Shown here: one piece after another, positions 1 to 7,596 of the stretch
Numbering within the stretch: position 1 is the first letter of the stretch
Layout of the letters: the number at the start of each line of letters is the position of its first letter
Source: Deltaproteobacteria bacterium
GTDB taxonomy: Bacteria > Myxococcota_A > UBA9160 > UBA6930
Length of the DNA stretch: 33,144 nucleotides
NCBI GenBank assembly: GCA_019312665.1
Contig: JAFDCZ010000018.1
Location: 1 to 33,144, forward strand
Direction of reading: 5' to 3'
Program-made: the position numbers and the translations under genes
Notes under the pieces: generated by a model
What the model saw: only the letters and a program-made list of their open reading frames with translations
Told to the model about the DNA's origin: nothing
Databases searched by the model: none

Positions 1-71
1 GCGACGAAGACTTCGACGGCATCTGCCGCGATGTCTAGGCCTTCGCCAAAGAAGAGGGAAGACGGCCGCGC

Positions 72-458
72 ATGCTGGTCGTGAAGCTCGGCCAGGACGG
101 CCACGATCGGGGCCTGAAGGTCATCGCCACGGCCTTTGCGGATATCGGCTTCGACGTCGACATCGGCCCGCTCTTCCAGACACCTGACGAAGCGGCCCAG
201 CAGGCCCTGGATGCGGATGTGCATGTGGTGGGCGTCTCCAGCCAGGCCGCCGGGCACAAGACGCTCGTGCCCGCGTTGATCGAGGCCTTGGCAGCGAAGG
301 GCGCCTCGGACATCGCCGTGGTGGTAGGCGGAATCATCCCGCCGCAGGACTACGCGTTCCTCGAGGAAAAGGGTGTGGCGGGGATCTTCGGGCCGGGAAC
401 ACCCATTCCGAAGGCCGCACGGGACGTCCTCCAGGTCGTCAGGGCGCGCCGGAAGTGA
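72..458 (+). CDS. Methylmalonyl-CoA mutase, C-terminal cobalamin-binding domain (open part after an in-frame stop)
   Basis: This is the B12-binding domain that carries adenosylcobalamin for methylmalonyl-CoA/succinyl-CoA interconversion. The motif GQDGHDRG near residues 8-15 contains the cobalt-ligating His, and LFQTPDEAA and [16 protein letters not shown] follow as in the C-terminus of fused bacterial mutases. The same frame reads back upstream to position 3 and gives DEDFDGICRDV, a stop (TAG, 36-38), then [11 protein letters not shown]. This matches the linker normally preceding the domain, so the gene looks like a full-length mutase broken by GAG to TAG. ATG 72 would be a restart; an AGGGA lies about 12 nt before it. 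Alternatives are a naturally split small subunit or a sequencing error. It overlaps the next gene (meaB) by 4 bp, which supports a functional pairing. Domain identity is secure; the intactness of the gene is not. Confidence 0.85.
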   Translation: MLVVKLGQDGHDRGLKVIATAFADIGFDVDIGPLFQTPDEAAQQALDADVHVVGVSSQAAGHKTLVPALIEALAAKGASDIAVVVGGIIPPQDYAFLEEKGVAGIFGPGTPIPKAARDVLQVVRARRK

Positions 459-1432
459 CCGAGGCCGAGCAGCACGCCGCCGCAATCCGCGGGGGCGATC
501 GCCGCAGCCTGGCGCGGGCCATCACCTGGATCGAAAGCACTCTCCCGGAGCACCAGATCCTCGCCCAGGGGATCCTGGAAGCGTCGGTCGCTGAGACGGG
601 CCGCGCCGTGCGTGTCGGGATCACCGGCCCGCCAGGTGTCGGCAAGAGCACGTTCATCGAGAGCTTCGGCCTGCATCTTCTTTCGCTCGGCCATCGCGTG
701 GCCGTGTTGGCCGTGGATCCCTCGAGTCCGGTCACCGGCGGGAGCATCCTCGGGGACAAGACCCGCATGGAGCAGCTTGCCCAGGACGAGCGTGCGTTCA
801 TCCGTCCGTCGCCTTCCGGTGGTGCCCTCGGTGGAGTCGCCCACCGCACCCGTGAGGCCCTGTTGCTATGCGAGGCTGCGGGCTTCGATGTGGTGATCGT
901 CGAGACCGTGGGTATCGGCCAATCCGAGTTTGCCGTACGATCGCTCGTCGACACGTTCCTGGTGATGCTTCAGCCCGGCTCAGGCGACGAACTGCAGGGA
1001 ATCAAGAAGGGCGTGCTGGAGCTGGCCGATGCCCTGGTCGTGAACAAGGCAGACGGCGAGCAGAAGGCGATCGCTGAGCGCACCCGAGGCGAGCACCAGA
1101 GCGCGCTTTCACTCCTTCGCCCGACCAGCACGGGCTGGAAGCCGCGCGTCCTCTCGGTCAGCTCACTCGAGCGGGTCGGCATGCCCGAGGTCTGGGAGAC
1201 GATCCAGGCCCATCGCCAGGCGCTCGAGGCGAGTGGAGAGCTCGAGGCGAGGCGCCGAGCCCAGGCCAGGGAGTGGATGTGGAGGCTGGTGGACGAGGGC
1301 CTCAGCCAGGCCTTCCGGGCCCATCCGGCCGTGGCCGAGCAGGTCAGCCGCTGGGAGGCTGACGTGGAGGCCCAGCGAGCGACCCCCGCCGCAGGCGCTC
1401 GGGCGCTTCTAGAGGCATTCAAAGCCTCCTGA
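455..1432 (+). CDS. meaB: Methylmalonyl-CoA mutase-associated GTPase MeaB (ArgK family)
   Basis: This is a G3E-type P-loop GTPase that guards methylmalonyl-CoA mutase, gating cobalamin loading and protecting the enzyme from inactivation. The protein is 325 residues, usual for the family. Visible motifs are Walker A GPPGVGKS (58-65), the switch/Mg region [20 protein letters not shown] (86-105), the family block ETVGIGQSE (150-158) and the base-recognition motif NKAD (197-200). The GTG start overlaps the mutase stop as GTGA, indicating translational coupling. A GC-rich hairpin directly follows the stop, so the pair probably ends a transcription unit that began upstream of the window. Confidence 0.95.
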   Translation: MTEAEQHAAAIRGGDRRSLARAITWIESTLPEHQILAQGILEASVAETGRAVRVGITGPPGVGKSTFIESFGLHLLSLGHRVAVLAVDPSSPVTGGSILGDKTRMEQLAQDERAFIRPSPSGGALGGVAHRTREALLLCEAAGFDVVIVETVGIGQSEFAVRSLVDTFLVMLQPGSGDELQGIKKGVLELADALVVNKADGEQKAIAERTRGEHQSALSLLRPTSTGWKPRVLSVSSLERVGMPEVWETIQAHRQALEASGELEARRRAQAREWMWRLVDEGLSQAFRAHPAVAEQVSRWEADVEAQRATPAAGARALLEAFKAS

Positions 1433-1433
1433 A

Positions 1434-1456
1434 GCCTGCGGGGGCCGCCCGCAGGC
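1434..1456 (+). terminator. Hairpin after meaB, probable terminator
   Basis: A perfect 9-bp stem (GCCTGCGGG / CCCGCAGGC) with a 5-nt loop begins two bases after the meaB stop codon. There is no clear U-tract, so termination may be weak or Rho-assisted. Confidence 0.5.
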
Positions 1457-1556
1457 CCCAGGCCGCGACCGGCTCTCCCTTTGCAGCCCTTCATTTGCGG
1501 GTCCTACCTGCCGATGGAACGAGAGTCACGGGCTTCTGCCCGGCGGGGTGTGACAG

Positions 1557-2207
1557 ATGGTGCAGATCAACATGGCTGGCCGAGAGATCGTGCTGAAGCT
1601 CGTGTACTACGGGCCGGCGCTCTCCGGGAAAACGACGAACCTGCAGAAGCTCCATGAGCTGCTGGATCCGAGCACCCGCGGCAAGATGGTCACCCTCGAT
1701 ACCGCCGATGACCGCACGCTCTACTTCGACTTCCTGCCGGTTTCGTTCGGCACCCAGGCGGGCTTCACCATGAAGCTGAAGCTCTTCACGGTCCCCGGCC
1801 AGGTGATGCACAAATCGACCCGCAAGGTCGTGCTCGCAGGAGCCGACGGTGTGGTCTTCGTCGCCGATTCCCAGCGCTCTTCCGCCAGTGCCAATGCCTA
1901 CAGCTGGCGCGACATGGAAGCGAACCTGAAATCGAATGGCATTGATTTCGACGCGATCCCGAAGGTCGTGCAGTTCAACAAGCGCGACCTCCCGGACGTG
2001 AAGCCTCTCGAAGAAGTCCGCGCAGCCTGGGGCGACATCCCGACCTTCCCGGCCGTTGCGATGCGAGGCGAAGGCGTCATCGAAACCTTCCGCGAGCTGC
2101 TGCGAAAGGTCTACCGCTTCCTCGACGCCCGCCACGACTTCCACGAGAAGTTCGGTGTCTCCGAGGACGACTTCCTCAAGGGCGTCCTGAAGAACCTGAC
2201 CAGCTGA
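1557..2207 (+). CDS. MglA-like Ras-superfamily GTPase
   Basis: This is a small GTPase of the prokaryotic MglA family, whose members set cell polarity for gliding or type IV pilus motility in Myxococcus and serve other spatial switch roles elsewhere. The 216 residues show the P-loop GPALSGKT (19-26), a TxDRTLxFDFLP block (about 49-61), the family's VPGQ in place of DxxGQ (79-82), VVFVADSQ (99-106) and NKRD (141-144). The C-terminus (about 190-216) extends past the GTPase fold by a short helical tail. No mglB/roadblock partner is adjacent. The start at 1557 has GTGTGACAG upstream and no strong ribosome-binding site. The family is certain; a role in polarity or motility is inference from homologues. 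Confidence 0.9.
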   Translation: MVQINMAGREIVLKLVYYGPALSGKTTNLQKLHELLDPSTRGKMVTLDTADDRTLYFDFLPVSFGTQAGFTMKLKLFTVPGQVMHKSTRKVVLAGADGVVFVADSQRSSASANAYSWRDMEANLKSNGIDFDAIPKVVQFNKRDLPDVKPLEEVRAAWGDIPTFPAVAMRGEGVIETFRELLRKVYRFLDARHDFHEKFGVSEDDFLKGVLKNLTS

Positions 2208-2231
2208 CCGAGCGTCACCGCTCTTTCCTGA

Positions 2232-2254
2232 AACTCCTTTGGGTTCGAGGAGTT
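2232..2254 (+). terminator. Weak inverted repeat after the mglA-like gene
   Basis: AACTCCT (2232-2238) and AGGAGTT (2248-2254) form a 7-bp stem with a 9-nt loop, extendable by the flanking GAAAC (2230-2234) and GTTTC (2261-2265). It lies between the GTPase stop and the ribBA promoter and could terminate the upstream gene. No U-tract is present. Confidence 0.3.
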
Positions 2255-2269
2255 GCGGTGGTTTCATGA

Positions 2270-2298
2270 TTGACACTGGTGTCAACTGCTGGTAGCGT
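2270..2298 (+). promoter_or_regulatory. Probable ribBA promoter with a palindromic operator over the -35
   Basis: TTGACA (2270-2275) is a perfect -35 hexamer. After a 17-nt spacer comes TAGCGT (2293-2298), an acceptable -10. The -35 is embedded in the perfect palindrome TTGACAC-TG-GTGTCAA (2270-2285), the arrangement expected when a dimeric repressor blocks RNA polymerase. Predicted transcription would start near 2305, about 48 nt before the first ribBA start. The regulator is unknown. Confidence 0.55.
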
Positions 2299-2352
2299 GC
2301 CCGGAACCCAGCGCCCGACGGAACTGCCCTGAAGTCCGTACGGAGAACACCG

Positions 2353-3672
2353 ATGAGAGACCCCCGTCCGCAGTCCCCCGGCGGCGACCGCCGGCCCCAA
2401 AGCCCGGCGGCGACCGCCGGCCCCGGCAGCCAATCGCCCATGACTGACGCGAACAGTCCCGTCGTCTCCGTCAGCGAGGCGATCGATGAGATCCGCGGCG
2501 GGCGCATGGTCATCCTCGTGGATGACGAGGATCGGGAGAACGAGGGCGATCTGTGCATGGCCGCCGAGGCGGTGACGCCTGAGGCGATCAACTTCATGGC
2601 GACCTACGGTCGGGGCCTGATCTGCCTGCCGATGACCGAGCATCAGCTCGATCGGATCAACCTGACGATGATGGTGCCGGATTCCGAGAACTCCTCCGGC
2701 TTCGGCACGGCGTTCACGATTTCGATCGAAGCCCGTGAGGGCGTGACGACCGGCATCTCGGCCTTCGACCGGGCGCATACGATCTCGACCGCGATCGCCG
2801 AGGATGCGCGACCCCGGGACATCGTGCGCCCGGGCCACATCTTCCCGCTGCGCGCCCGCGACGGGGGCGTGTTGCGCCGCGCCGGGCAGACGGAAGGCTC
2901 AGTCGATCTGGCGCGTCTGGCCGGGCTGAAACCCGCCGGTGTGATCTGCGAGATCATGAACGACGACGGCACGATGGCTCGCATGCCGGATCTCATGACC
3001 TTCGCACGCACCCATCAGTTGAAGATCGTGACAGTGGCCGACCTGATCGAGTACCGACTGCGGCATGAGAAGCTGGTGCGCGCTGCGGGGGAGTGCACGC
3101 TGCCCACAGCCAGCGGCGGCGATTTCCGCGCGATCGTCTACGAGAATGATATCGATCACGTCGACCATATTGCGCTGGTCAAGGGCGACATCCGAGAAGA
3201 TGACGAGATCCTCGTGCGGGTTCACAGCGAATGCCTGACCGGTGATGCATTCGGCTCCTTGCGCTGCGATTGCGGCGAGCAACTCGACGCTGCCCTGAAG
3301 ATGATCGAGAACGAAGGCAAGGGTGTGGTCCTCTACATGCGCCAGGAAGGGCGCGGGATCGGCCTGAAGAACAAGATCAAGGCTTATGGTCTTCAGGATT
3401 CAGAAGGCCTCGATACGGTCGAGGCCAACGAGCGCCTCGGGTTCGCCGCAGACCTCCGTGATTACGGCGTCGGCGCCCAGGTCCTCTACGACCTCGGTGT
3501 GCGCCGGATGCGCATCATCACCAACAACCCGGGCAAGCGCGCCGGCATCGAGGGCTACCGGCTCACGATCGTCGAGCGCGTACCCCTCGAGATCGAGCCC
3601 AACGAGAAGAACTTCGAGTACCTGCGTACGAAGAAGGAGAAACTCGGGCACGTCTTGCACCTGATGAGCTGA
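2353..3672 (+). CDS. ribBA: Bifunctional 3,4-dihydroxy-2-butanone-4-phosphate synthase / GTP cyclohydrolase II
   Basis: It makes both riboflavin precursors: the four-carbon unit from ribulose 5-phosphate (N-terminal RibB domain, about 35-235) and the pyrimidine from GTP (C-terminal RibA domain, about 240-439). RibB shows the acidic metal/substrate loop [10 protein letters not shown] (57-66) and DRAHTI. RibA shows the zinc cysteines C294, C305 and C307 and the block RQEGRGIGL. The start at 2353 has GGAG seven bases upstream and lies behind the predicted promoter. Family alignment suggests the conserved protein begins near ATG 2440 (MTDANSP), which has no clear ribosome-binding site. The extra 29 residues are Pro/Gly/Ser-rich and encoded by the tandem hairpin repeat. 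No other rib genes are adjacent. Function is secure; the start is uncertain. Confidence 0.93.
   Translation: MRDPRPQSPGGDRRPQSPAATAGPGSQSPMTDANSPVVSVSEAIDEIRGGRMVILVDDEDRENEGDLCMAAEAVTPEAINFMATYGRGLICLPMTEHQLDRINLTMMVPDSENSSGFGTAFTISIEAREGVTTGISAFDRAHTISTAIAEDARPRDIVRPGHIFPLRARDGGVLRRAGQTEGSVDLARLAGLKPAGVICEIMNDDGTMARMPDLMTFARTHQLKIVTVADLIEYRLRHEKLVRAAGECTLPTASGGDFRAIVYENDIDHVDHIALVKGDIREDDEILVRVHSECLTGDAFGSLRCDCGEQLDAALKMIENEGKGVVLYMRQEGRGIGLKNKIKAYGLQDSEGLDTVEANERLGFAADLRDYGVGAQVLYDLGVRRMRIITNNPGKRAGIEGYRLTIVERVPLEIEPNEKNFEYLRTKKEKLGHVLHLMS
2377..2424 (+). repeat. Two tandem GC-rich hairpin repeats at the 5' end of ribBA
   Basis: A 22-bp unit occurs at 2377-2398 and again at 2403-2424. Each contains a perfect hairpin CCGGCGG-CGA-CCGCCGG (2378-2394 and 2404-2420). 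The 26-bp offset is not a multiple of three, so the copies are read in different frames if translated. That suggests the conserved thing is nucleic-acid structure and not protein. Confidence 0.8.
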
Positions 3673-3682
3673 GAGGAACCGC

Positions 3683-4678
3683 ATGTTCGACTCGCCCGAT
3701 GAAGTGATCGACCAGCTCGAAGCCCAGGGCTACATCTGCAACAAGAACATCGCCACGGTGGTCTTCCTTGCCGAGAAGCTGGAAAAGCCTGTGCTCGTCG
3801 AAGGGCCGGCGGGGGTGGGCAAGACGGAGCTCGCGAAGGTCGTCTCGGCCGCCACCGGCCGTCCGATGATCCGGCTGCAGTGCTACGAGGGGCTCGACGA
3901 GGCCAAAGCCCTCTACGAGTGGGAGTACTCGAAGCAGCTCCTCTACACGCAGATCCTGAAAGAGAAATTCGCCGAGACCATGGCTGGGGCCACCACGGTC
4001 AAGGATGCCGCCGATCGGGTCGGCCAGGAGGACAGCGTGTTCTTCTCGGAGCGGTTCATCGTTCCGCGGCCGTTGCTGCGAGCGATCCGGGCCGACGAGC
4101 CGACCCTTCTGTTGATCGACGAGGTCGACAAGAGCGATCCGGAGTTCGAGGCCTTCCTGCTCGAGATCCTCTCGGACTTCCAGGTGACCGTGCCGGAAGT
4201 CGGCACCCTCGAGGCCGTTCACAAGCCCCTCGTCTTCCTCACCTCCAATGATGCCCGAGAGATGAGCGACGCCCTCAAGCGGCGCTGCCTGCACCTCTAC
4301 ATCGATTTCCCCAACGAAGAGCTCGAATTGAGGATTCTCAACAAGAAGGTCGAGGGCGTCGAACAACGCCTGGCCGAGGAGCTGGTGGGCGTGATGCAAC
4401 GCCTGCGCAAGCTCGACCTCAAGAAGACCCCTTCGATCAGCGAGACCCTCGATTGGGCGCGAGCGCTGCTGGCCCTGAACGCCAGCGAGCTCGATGAAGA
4501 TCTGGTGCGCGATACGCTGAACGTGATCCTCAAGTACGAGGGCGACATCAAGAAGACCCAGGCGGAGCTTGGGCGGCTGATCACCCGCAAGGTGGAAGAG
4601 GGCGAGGAGACCCAAGCGGGTAGCGACGCCAAGCAGCCGGAGAAGACGAAGCCGGCCAAGAAGGGCGTGCTCCACTAG
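3683..4678 (+). CDS. MoxR-family AAA+ ATPase
   Basis: This is a cytoplasmic AAA+ ATPase of the MoxR class, thought to work as a chaperone that remodels or inserts cofactors with a VWA-domain partner. The 331 residues show Walker A GPAGVGKT (41-48), Walker B LLLIDEVD (142-149), sensor-1 LTSND and an arginine-rich LKRRC stretch. The tail from about 300 is Lys/Glu-rich and probably disordered. AGAGGA precedes the ATG, 11 bp after ribBA. The stop codon abuts the start of the CoxE-like gene, the usual MoxR-VWA pairing. The substrate cannot be read from the sequence; no CO dehydrogenase or methanol dehydrogenase genes are in view. Confidence 0.9.
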   Translation: MFDSPDEVIDQLEAQGYICNKNIATVVFLAEKLEKPVLVEGPAGVGKTELAKVVSAATGRPMIRLQCYEGLDEAKALYEWEYSKQLLYTQILKEKFAETMAGATTVKDAADRVGQEDSVFFSERFIVPRPLLRAIRADEPTLLLIDEVDKSDPEFEAFLLEILSDFQVTVPEVGTLEAVHKPLVFLTSNDAREMSDALKRRCLHLYIDFPNEELELRILNKKVEGVEQRLAEELVGVMQRLRKLDLKKTPSISETLDWARALLALNASELDEDLVRDTLNVILKYEGDIKKTQAELGRLITRKVEEGEETQAGSDAKQPEKTKPAKKGVLH

Positions 4679-6100
4679 ATGCAGCAGAAGATCGTCGATT
4701 TCACGAACTTGCTGCGCAAGAGTGGGATCCGCGTCTCGGTCGCGGAATCGATCGACGCCTTCACCGCGCTCGACGAGCTTTCGCTCGCAGATCGGGGAAT
4801 CTTCAAGGACGCCTTGCGCACCACCATGGTGAAGCGCTCGGAAGACATCGCCACCTTCGACCAGATGTTCGACCTCTACTGGTCGGCTTTCTACGACGGG
4901 CTGCGAAACTCGTTCGACCAGGCCGCTGGCGATATGGAAGGCGAGTTCGACCTCGACCAGATGATGCAGGCCCTTCAAGAGGGCATGCAGAACATGGGGG
5001 GAGACCAGGAGCTGGATCTCTCCGAACTCGCCAAGGCGCTGCTGACCCAGGATCTGGACAAGCTCGAGCAGCTGATTCGGGATGCGGCCGAGAACGCCGG
5101 CGTCGAGCGGATCGAGAACATGCTCCAGCTGGGCTTCTTCACCCGGCGCACCATGGAGCAGATGGATGCGGAAGGCGCCGGGGATCAGCTTCGGAGCCTG
5201 GCTCAGCAACTTCGGGAAGCCGGCATGGGCGACGCGGAAGCGGACGCCCTACTCGAGCTGATCGACAAGTTCCTGGAGGCGCTTCGCAAGAGCGTGCGGA
5301 ACTACACCGAGCGGCAGCTCCAGCAGCAGAACTTCGACTACATGGAGAAGTTCCGCCGCGAGAGCCTGCTCGAGAAGAGCTTCTACAACCTGACCGAGGA
5401 CGAGATCAAGAAGATGCGCGAGGTGGTCGTCCGCCTGGCTCAACGCATCAAGAACGTCCTTTCGATTCGCAAGCGCCGGCTCAAGAAGGGCAAGCTCGAC
5501 CTGCATACGATGCTGCGCCGCAACATGGCCCACGGCGGCGTGCCCTTCGACCTGATCTTCAAGCAGCGCAGGAAGGATCGGCCGAAGCTCGTGATCCTCT
5601 GCGACGTGTCGAGTTCGGTCGCAAATGTCTCCCGCTTCATGCTGCAGTTCGTCTACAGCCTGCAGGAATGCTTCACGAAGATCCGAGCCTTCGTGTTCGT
5701 GTCCGAACTGGGGGAGGTCACCCCGGTCTTCAAGGACAAGGACATCAACGATGCCATCGAGAAAGCGCTCGATGGCGGCGACGTGATCAACGTCTACACG
5801 CGCTCGAACTTCGGCTTCGCCTTCCACCACTTCTGGCAGAATTTCCTGTCGTCGATCGACAACAAGACCACGGTCCTGATCCTCGGGGACGCTCGGAACA
5901 ACTACAACGATCCGCGGGCCTGGTGCCTGCGCGAGATCCAGAACAAGGCCAAGGATGTGGTTTGGCTGAATCCGGAAAGCCCTTCAGCGTGGGGCTTCGG
6001 CGATAGCGTGATGGACAAGTACCTTCCCTACACGGATGTCGCCGAGGAATGCCGCAACCTGAAGCAGCTCTCCCGGGTCGTCGACCGGTTGGTTCTCTAG
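4679..6100 (+). CDS. VWA-domain protein of the CoxE family
   Basis: This is the partner of the preceding MoxR ATPase. The 473-residue protein has a long, charged, largely helical N-terminal part (1-300) rich in Met, Gln and acidic residues, then a C-terminal von Willebrand A domain. The VWA domain carries the metal-ion-dependent adhesion motif D309-V-S311-S-S313 and downstream Thr/Asp candidates. In characterised pairs, the VWA protein recruits the client that the ATPase remodels. ATG 4679 directly follows the moxR stop with no gap, so the two are probably made together. There is no signal peptide, implying action in the cytoplasm. Confidence 0.88.
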   Translation: MQQKIVDFTNLLRKSGIRVSVAESIDAFTALDELSLADRGIFKDALRTTMVKRSEDIATFDQMFDLYWSAFYDGLRNSFDQAAGDMEGEFDLDQMMQALQEGMQNMGGDQELDLSELAKALLTQDLDKLEQLIRDAAENAGVERIENMLQLGFFTRRTMEQMDAEGAGDQLRSLAQQLREAGMGDAEADALLELIDKFLEALRKSVRNYTERQLQQQNFDYMEKFRRESLLEKSFYNLTEDEIKKMREVVVRLAQRIKNVLSIRKRRLKKGKLDLHTMLRRNMAHGGVPFDLIFKQRRKDRPKLVILCDVSSSVANVSRFMLQFVYSLQECFTKIRAFVFVSELGEVTPVFKDKDINDAIEKALDGGDVINVYTRSNFGFAFHHFWQNFLSSIDNKTTVLILGDARNNYNDPRAWCLREIQNKAKDVVWLNPESPSAWGFGDSVMDKYLPYTDVAEECRNLKQLSRVVDRLVL

Positions 6101-6110
6101 GCCAGCGCCG

Positions 6111-7277
6111 GTGCAGAAGTTCCTGGCGGTCGCCTTCACGCTGATCCTCCTGGGGCTGCTGGTGGCGTTCGCATGGCTCCCCGGTTGGATCGACCAGGGC
6201 ATCAATCGGCTCGAAGCAGAGCCGCCGTTCGATGGCAGCGCCCATGCGAAGGCGCTGCTCGATGCGTTTGGTGCCGTCGACCTACACGCCGACCCGCTGC
6301 TCTGGGATCGCGACCTGGCCGAGCGCCACGACCACGGCCAGATCGATCTGCCGCGCCTCATCGAAGGCAAGGTCGCGGTGCAGGTGTTCGGGATCGTCAC
6401 GCAAACGCCCATGGGGATGAACTTCGAGCGAACCCCGGCGGACGATCCGGATATGGTCACTGCGCTGGCGGTGCTCCAACGCTGGCCCAGATCGACCTGG
6501 ACGAGCCGCCGCGCGCGAGCGGAGCATCAGGCAGCGAATCTCGCAGCCCTCGCTGAGCGTTCCCAGGGCCGGCTTCGCATCCTGCGTACCCGGGGAGATC
6601 TGGAGGACGTCCTTCAGGCCCAGGCTCGAGGCGAGGAGGTGGTCGGCGGGCTGCTCGGGCTCGAAGGCATGCAAGCTCTCGACGGCGAGCTTTCCGGCGT
6701 GGACGCGCTCTTTGCTGCGGGTCTGCGCATGATGGCGCCGACACACTTCTTCGACAACCGCATCGCGGGCTCCTCGGCCGGCGTCGAGAAGTACGGGCTG
6801 ACCGATCTCGGGCGTGCCTCGATCCGCCGGGCCCAAGAACTGGGCATCGTAATCGACGTGGCCCACGCTTCGCCGACGACGATCGATGATCTGCTGGAGA
6901 TCGGCGATGCGCCGATGGTGGCCTCGCACACAGGGGTTCAGGCGACTTGCCCCGGCCCCCGCAACCTCTCGGACGCCCACGTTCGTGGCATCGCCGAGAA
7001 GGGCGGAGTGATCGGCATCGGGTACTTCGCGGGCGCCGTTTGCGGCACCTCACCCGAGCACATCGCCCGCGCCATGGCACATGTCCGCAGCCTGGTCGGC
7101 GCAGATCATGTGGCCCTGGGCTCGGATTTCGATGGGGCCGTGGCGACCGAGTTCGACACGACGGGGCTCTCCCTCGTCGTCGATGCGCTGCTCGCCGAGG
7201 GCTTCACCGACGACGAGATCCGGCGGACGCTCAGTGCGAATGCGCTTCGCGTGTTTCGGGAGATTCTGCCCAAATGA
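6111..7277 (+). CDS. Membrane-anchored dipeptidase, peptidase family M19
   Basis: This is a zinc dipeptidase of the renal/membrane dipeptidase family. The 388 residues begin with one hydrophobic segment (about 5-23), a signal anchor placing the enzyme outside the inner membrane. The binuclear zinc set is recognisable: HxD (H59, D61), E185 in GLEGMQAL, H252 in DVAH and H273 in ASHTG, with the catalytic-region acidic SDFDG (338-342). The start is GTG, 10 bp after the CoxE-like gene, with only a weak ribosome-binding site. A strong hairpin follows the stop, so this is probably the last gene of the unit. A role in peptide or cell-wall dipeptide turnover is inferred. Confidence 0.9.
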   Translation: MQKFLAVAFTLILLGLLVAFAWLPGWIDQGINRLEAEPPFDGSAHAKALLDAFGAVDLHADPLLWDRDLAERHDHGQIDLPRLIEGKVAVQVFGIVTQTPMGMNFERTPADDPDMVTALAVLQRWPRSTWTSRRARAEHQAANLAALAERSQGRLRILRTRGDLEDVLQAQARGEEVVGGLLGLEGMQALDGELSGVDALFAAGLRMMAPTHFFDNRIAGSSAGVEKYGLTDLGRASIRRAQELGIVIDVAHASPTTIDDLLEIGDAPMVASHTGVQATCPGPRNLSDAHVRGIAEKGGVIGIGYFAGAVCGTSPEHIARAMAHVRSLVGADHVALGSDFDGAVATEFDTTGLSLVVDALLAEGFTDDEIRRTLSANALRVFREILPK

Positions 7278-7278
7278 A

Positions 7279-7309
7279 AAGCCCCGCCGGGCAGTGCCTG
7301 GCGGGGCTT
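7279..7309 (+). terminator. Strong hairpin terminator after the dipeptidase gene
   Basis: A perfect 10-bp stem AAGCCCCGCC / GGCGGGGCTT begins just after the stop codon. It is preceded by an A-run and closed around a short self-complementary loop. The A-run and GC stem would also act on the - strand, so it may be bidirectional. Confidence 0.75.
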
Positions 7310-7326
7310 CGGTCAGGGCGGAGAGA

Positions 7327-7388
7327 CGGTGGATAGATGATGGGGGGTGAGAGGTTGGACATTTCGGTGAGAAATGCCATATCCACCG
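7327..7388 (+). repeat. Nested inverted repeats in the dipeptidase-miaB intergenic region
   Basis: CGGTGGATA (7327-7335) and TATCCACCG (7380-7388) form a perfect 9-bp outer stem. Inside it, CATTTC-GGTGA-GAAATG (7360-7376) forms a second perfect hairpin. The rest of 7389-7560 has no convincing gene; CCTGG (7401-7405) and CCAGG (7440-7444) can pair as a third weak stem. The stretch may encode a small RNA or be a structured untranslated region; I do not recognise a family. Confidence 0.5.
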
Positions 7389-7560
7389 CCGCTCCATGAA
7401 CCTGGTGGAACGGTGAACCCGAGTATGTGCCAGGCCGGTCGCCGTTGTCAAACATCATTTTGCGCGGGCACCACGGACCATGAAAAACAGCAGACAGGGC
7501 GGGAGATTAGCCACGGATCGCAATGGGTTCCTTGAAGTTTTACTTGAAATTCCGCCCACT

Positions 7561-7590
7561 TTGACGCCTCTGCGGGCTCTCGGGTAGGCT
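7561..7590 (+). promoter_or_regulatory. Probable miaB promoter
   Basis: TTGACG (7561-7566), an 18-nt spacer and TAGGCT (7585-7590) resemble a housekeeping promoter. The miaB GTG starts 7 nt after the -10, close to where transcription would begin, and no Shine-Dalgarno sequence is present. The transcript is therefore predicted to be leaderless or nearly so. Confidence 0.45.
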
Positions 7591-7596
7591 GCGGCG

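Noticed and set aside
350-844. Long open frames on the - strand opposite the mutase/meaB genes
   Set aside because: They are antisense to strong GC-rich coding sequence, with low-complexity Arg/Ala/Pro composition and no motifs. The same holds for the very long - strand frames opposite moxR, guaB, dnaE and thrS.
7401-7460. GGTGAACCCGAG...CCAGGCCGG resembles part of the signal recognition particle RNA
   Set aside because: The conserved GGAAGGAAGCAG apical-loop text is missing and the flanks do not fold into the required long hairpin.
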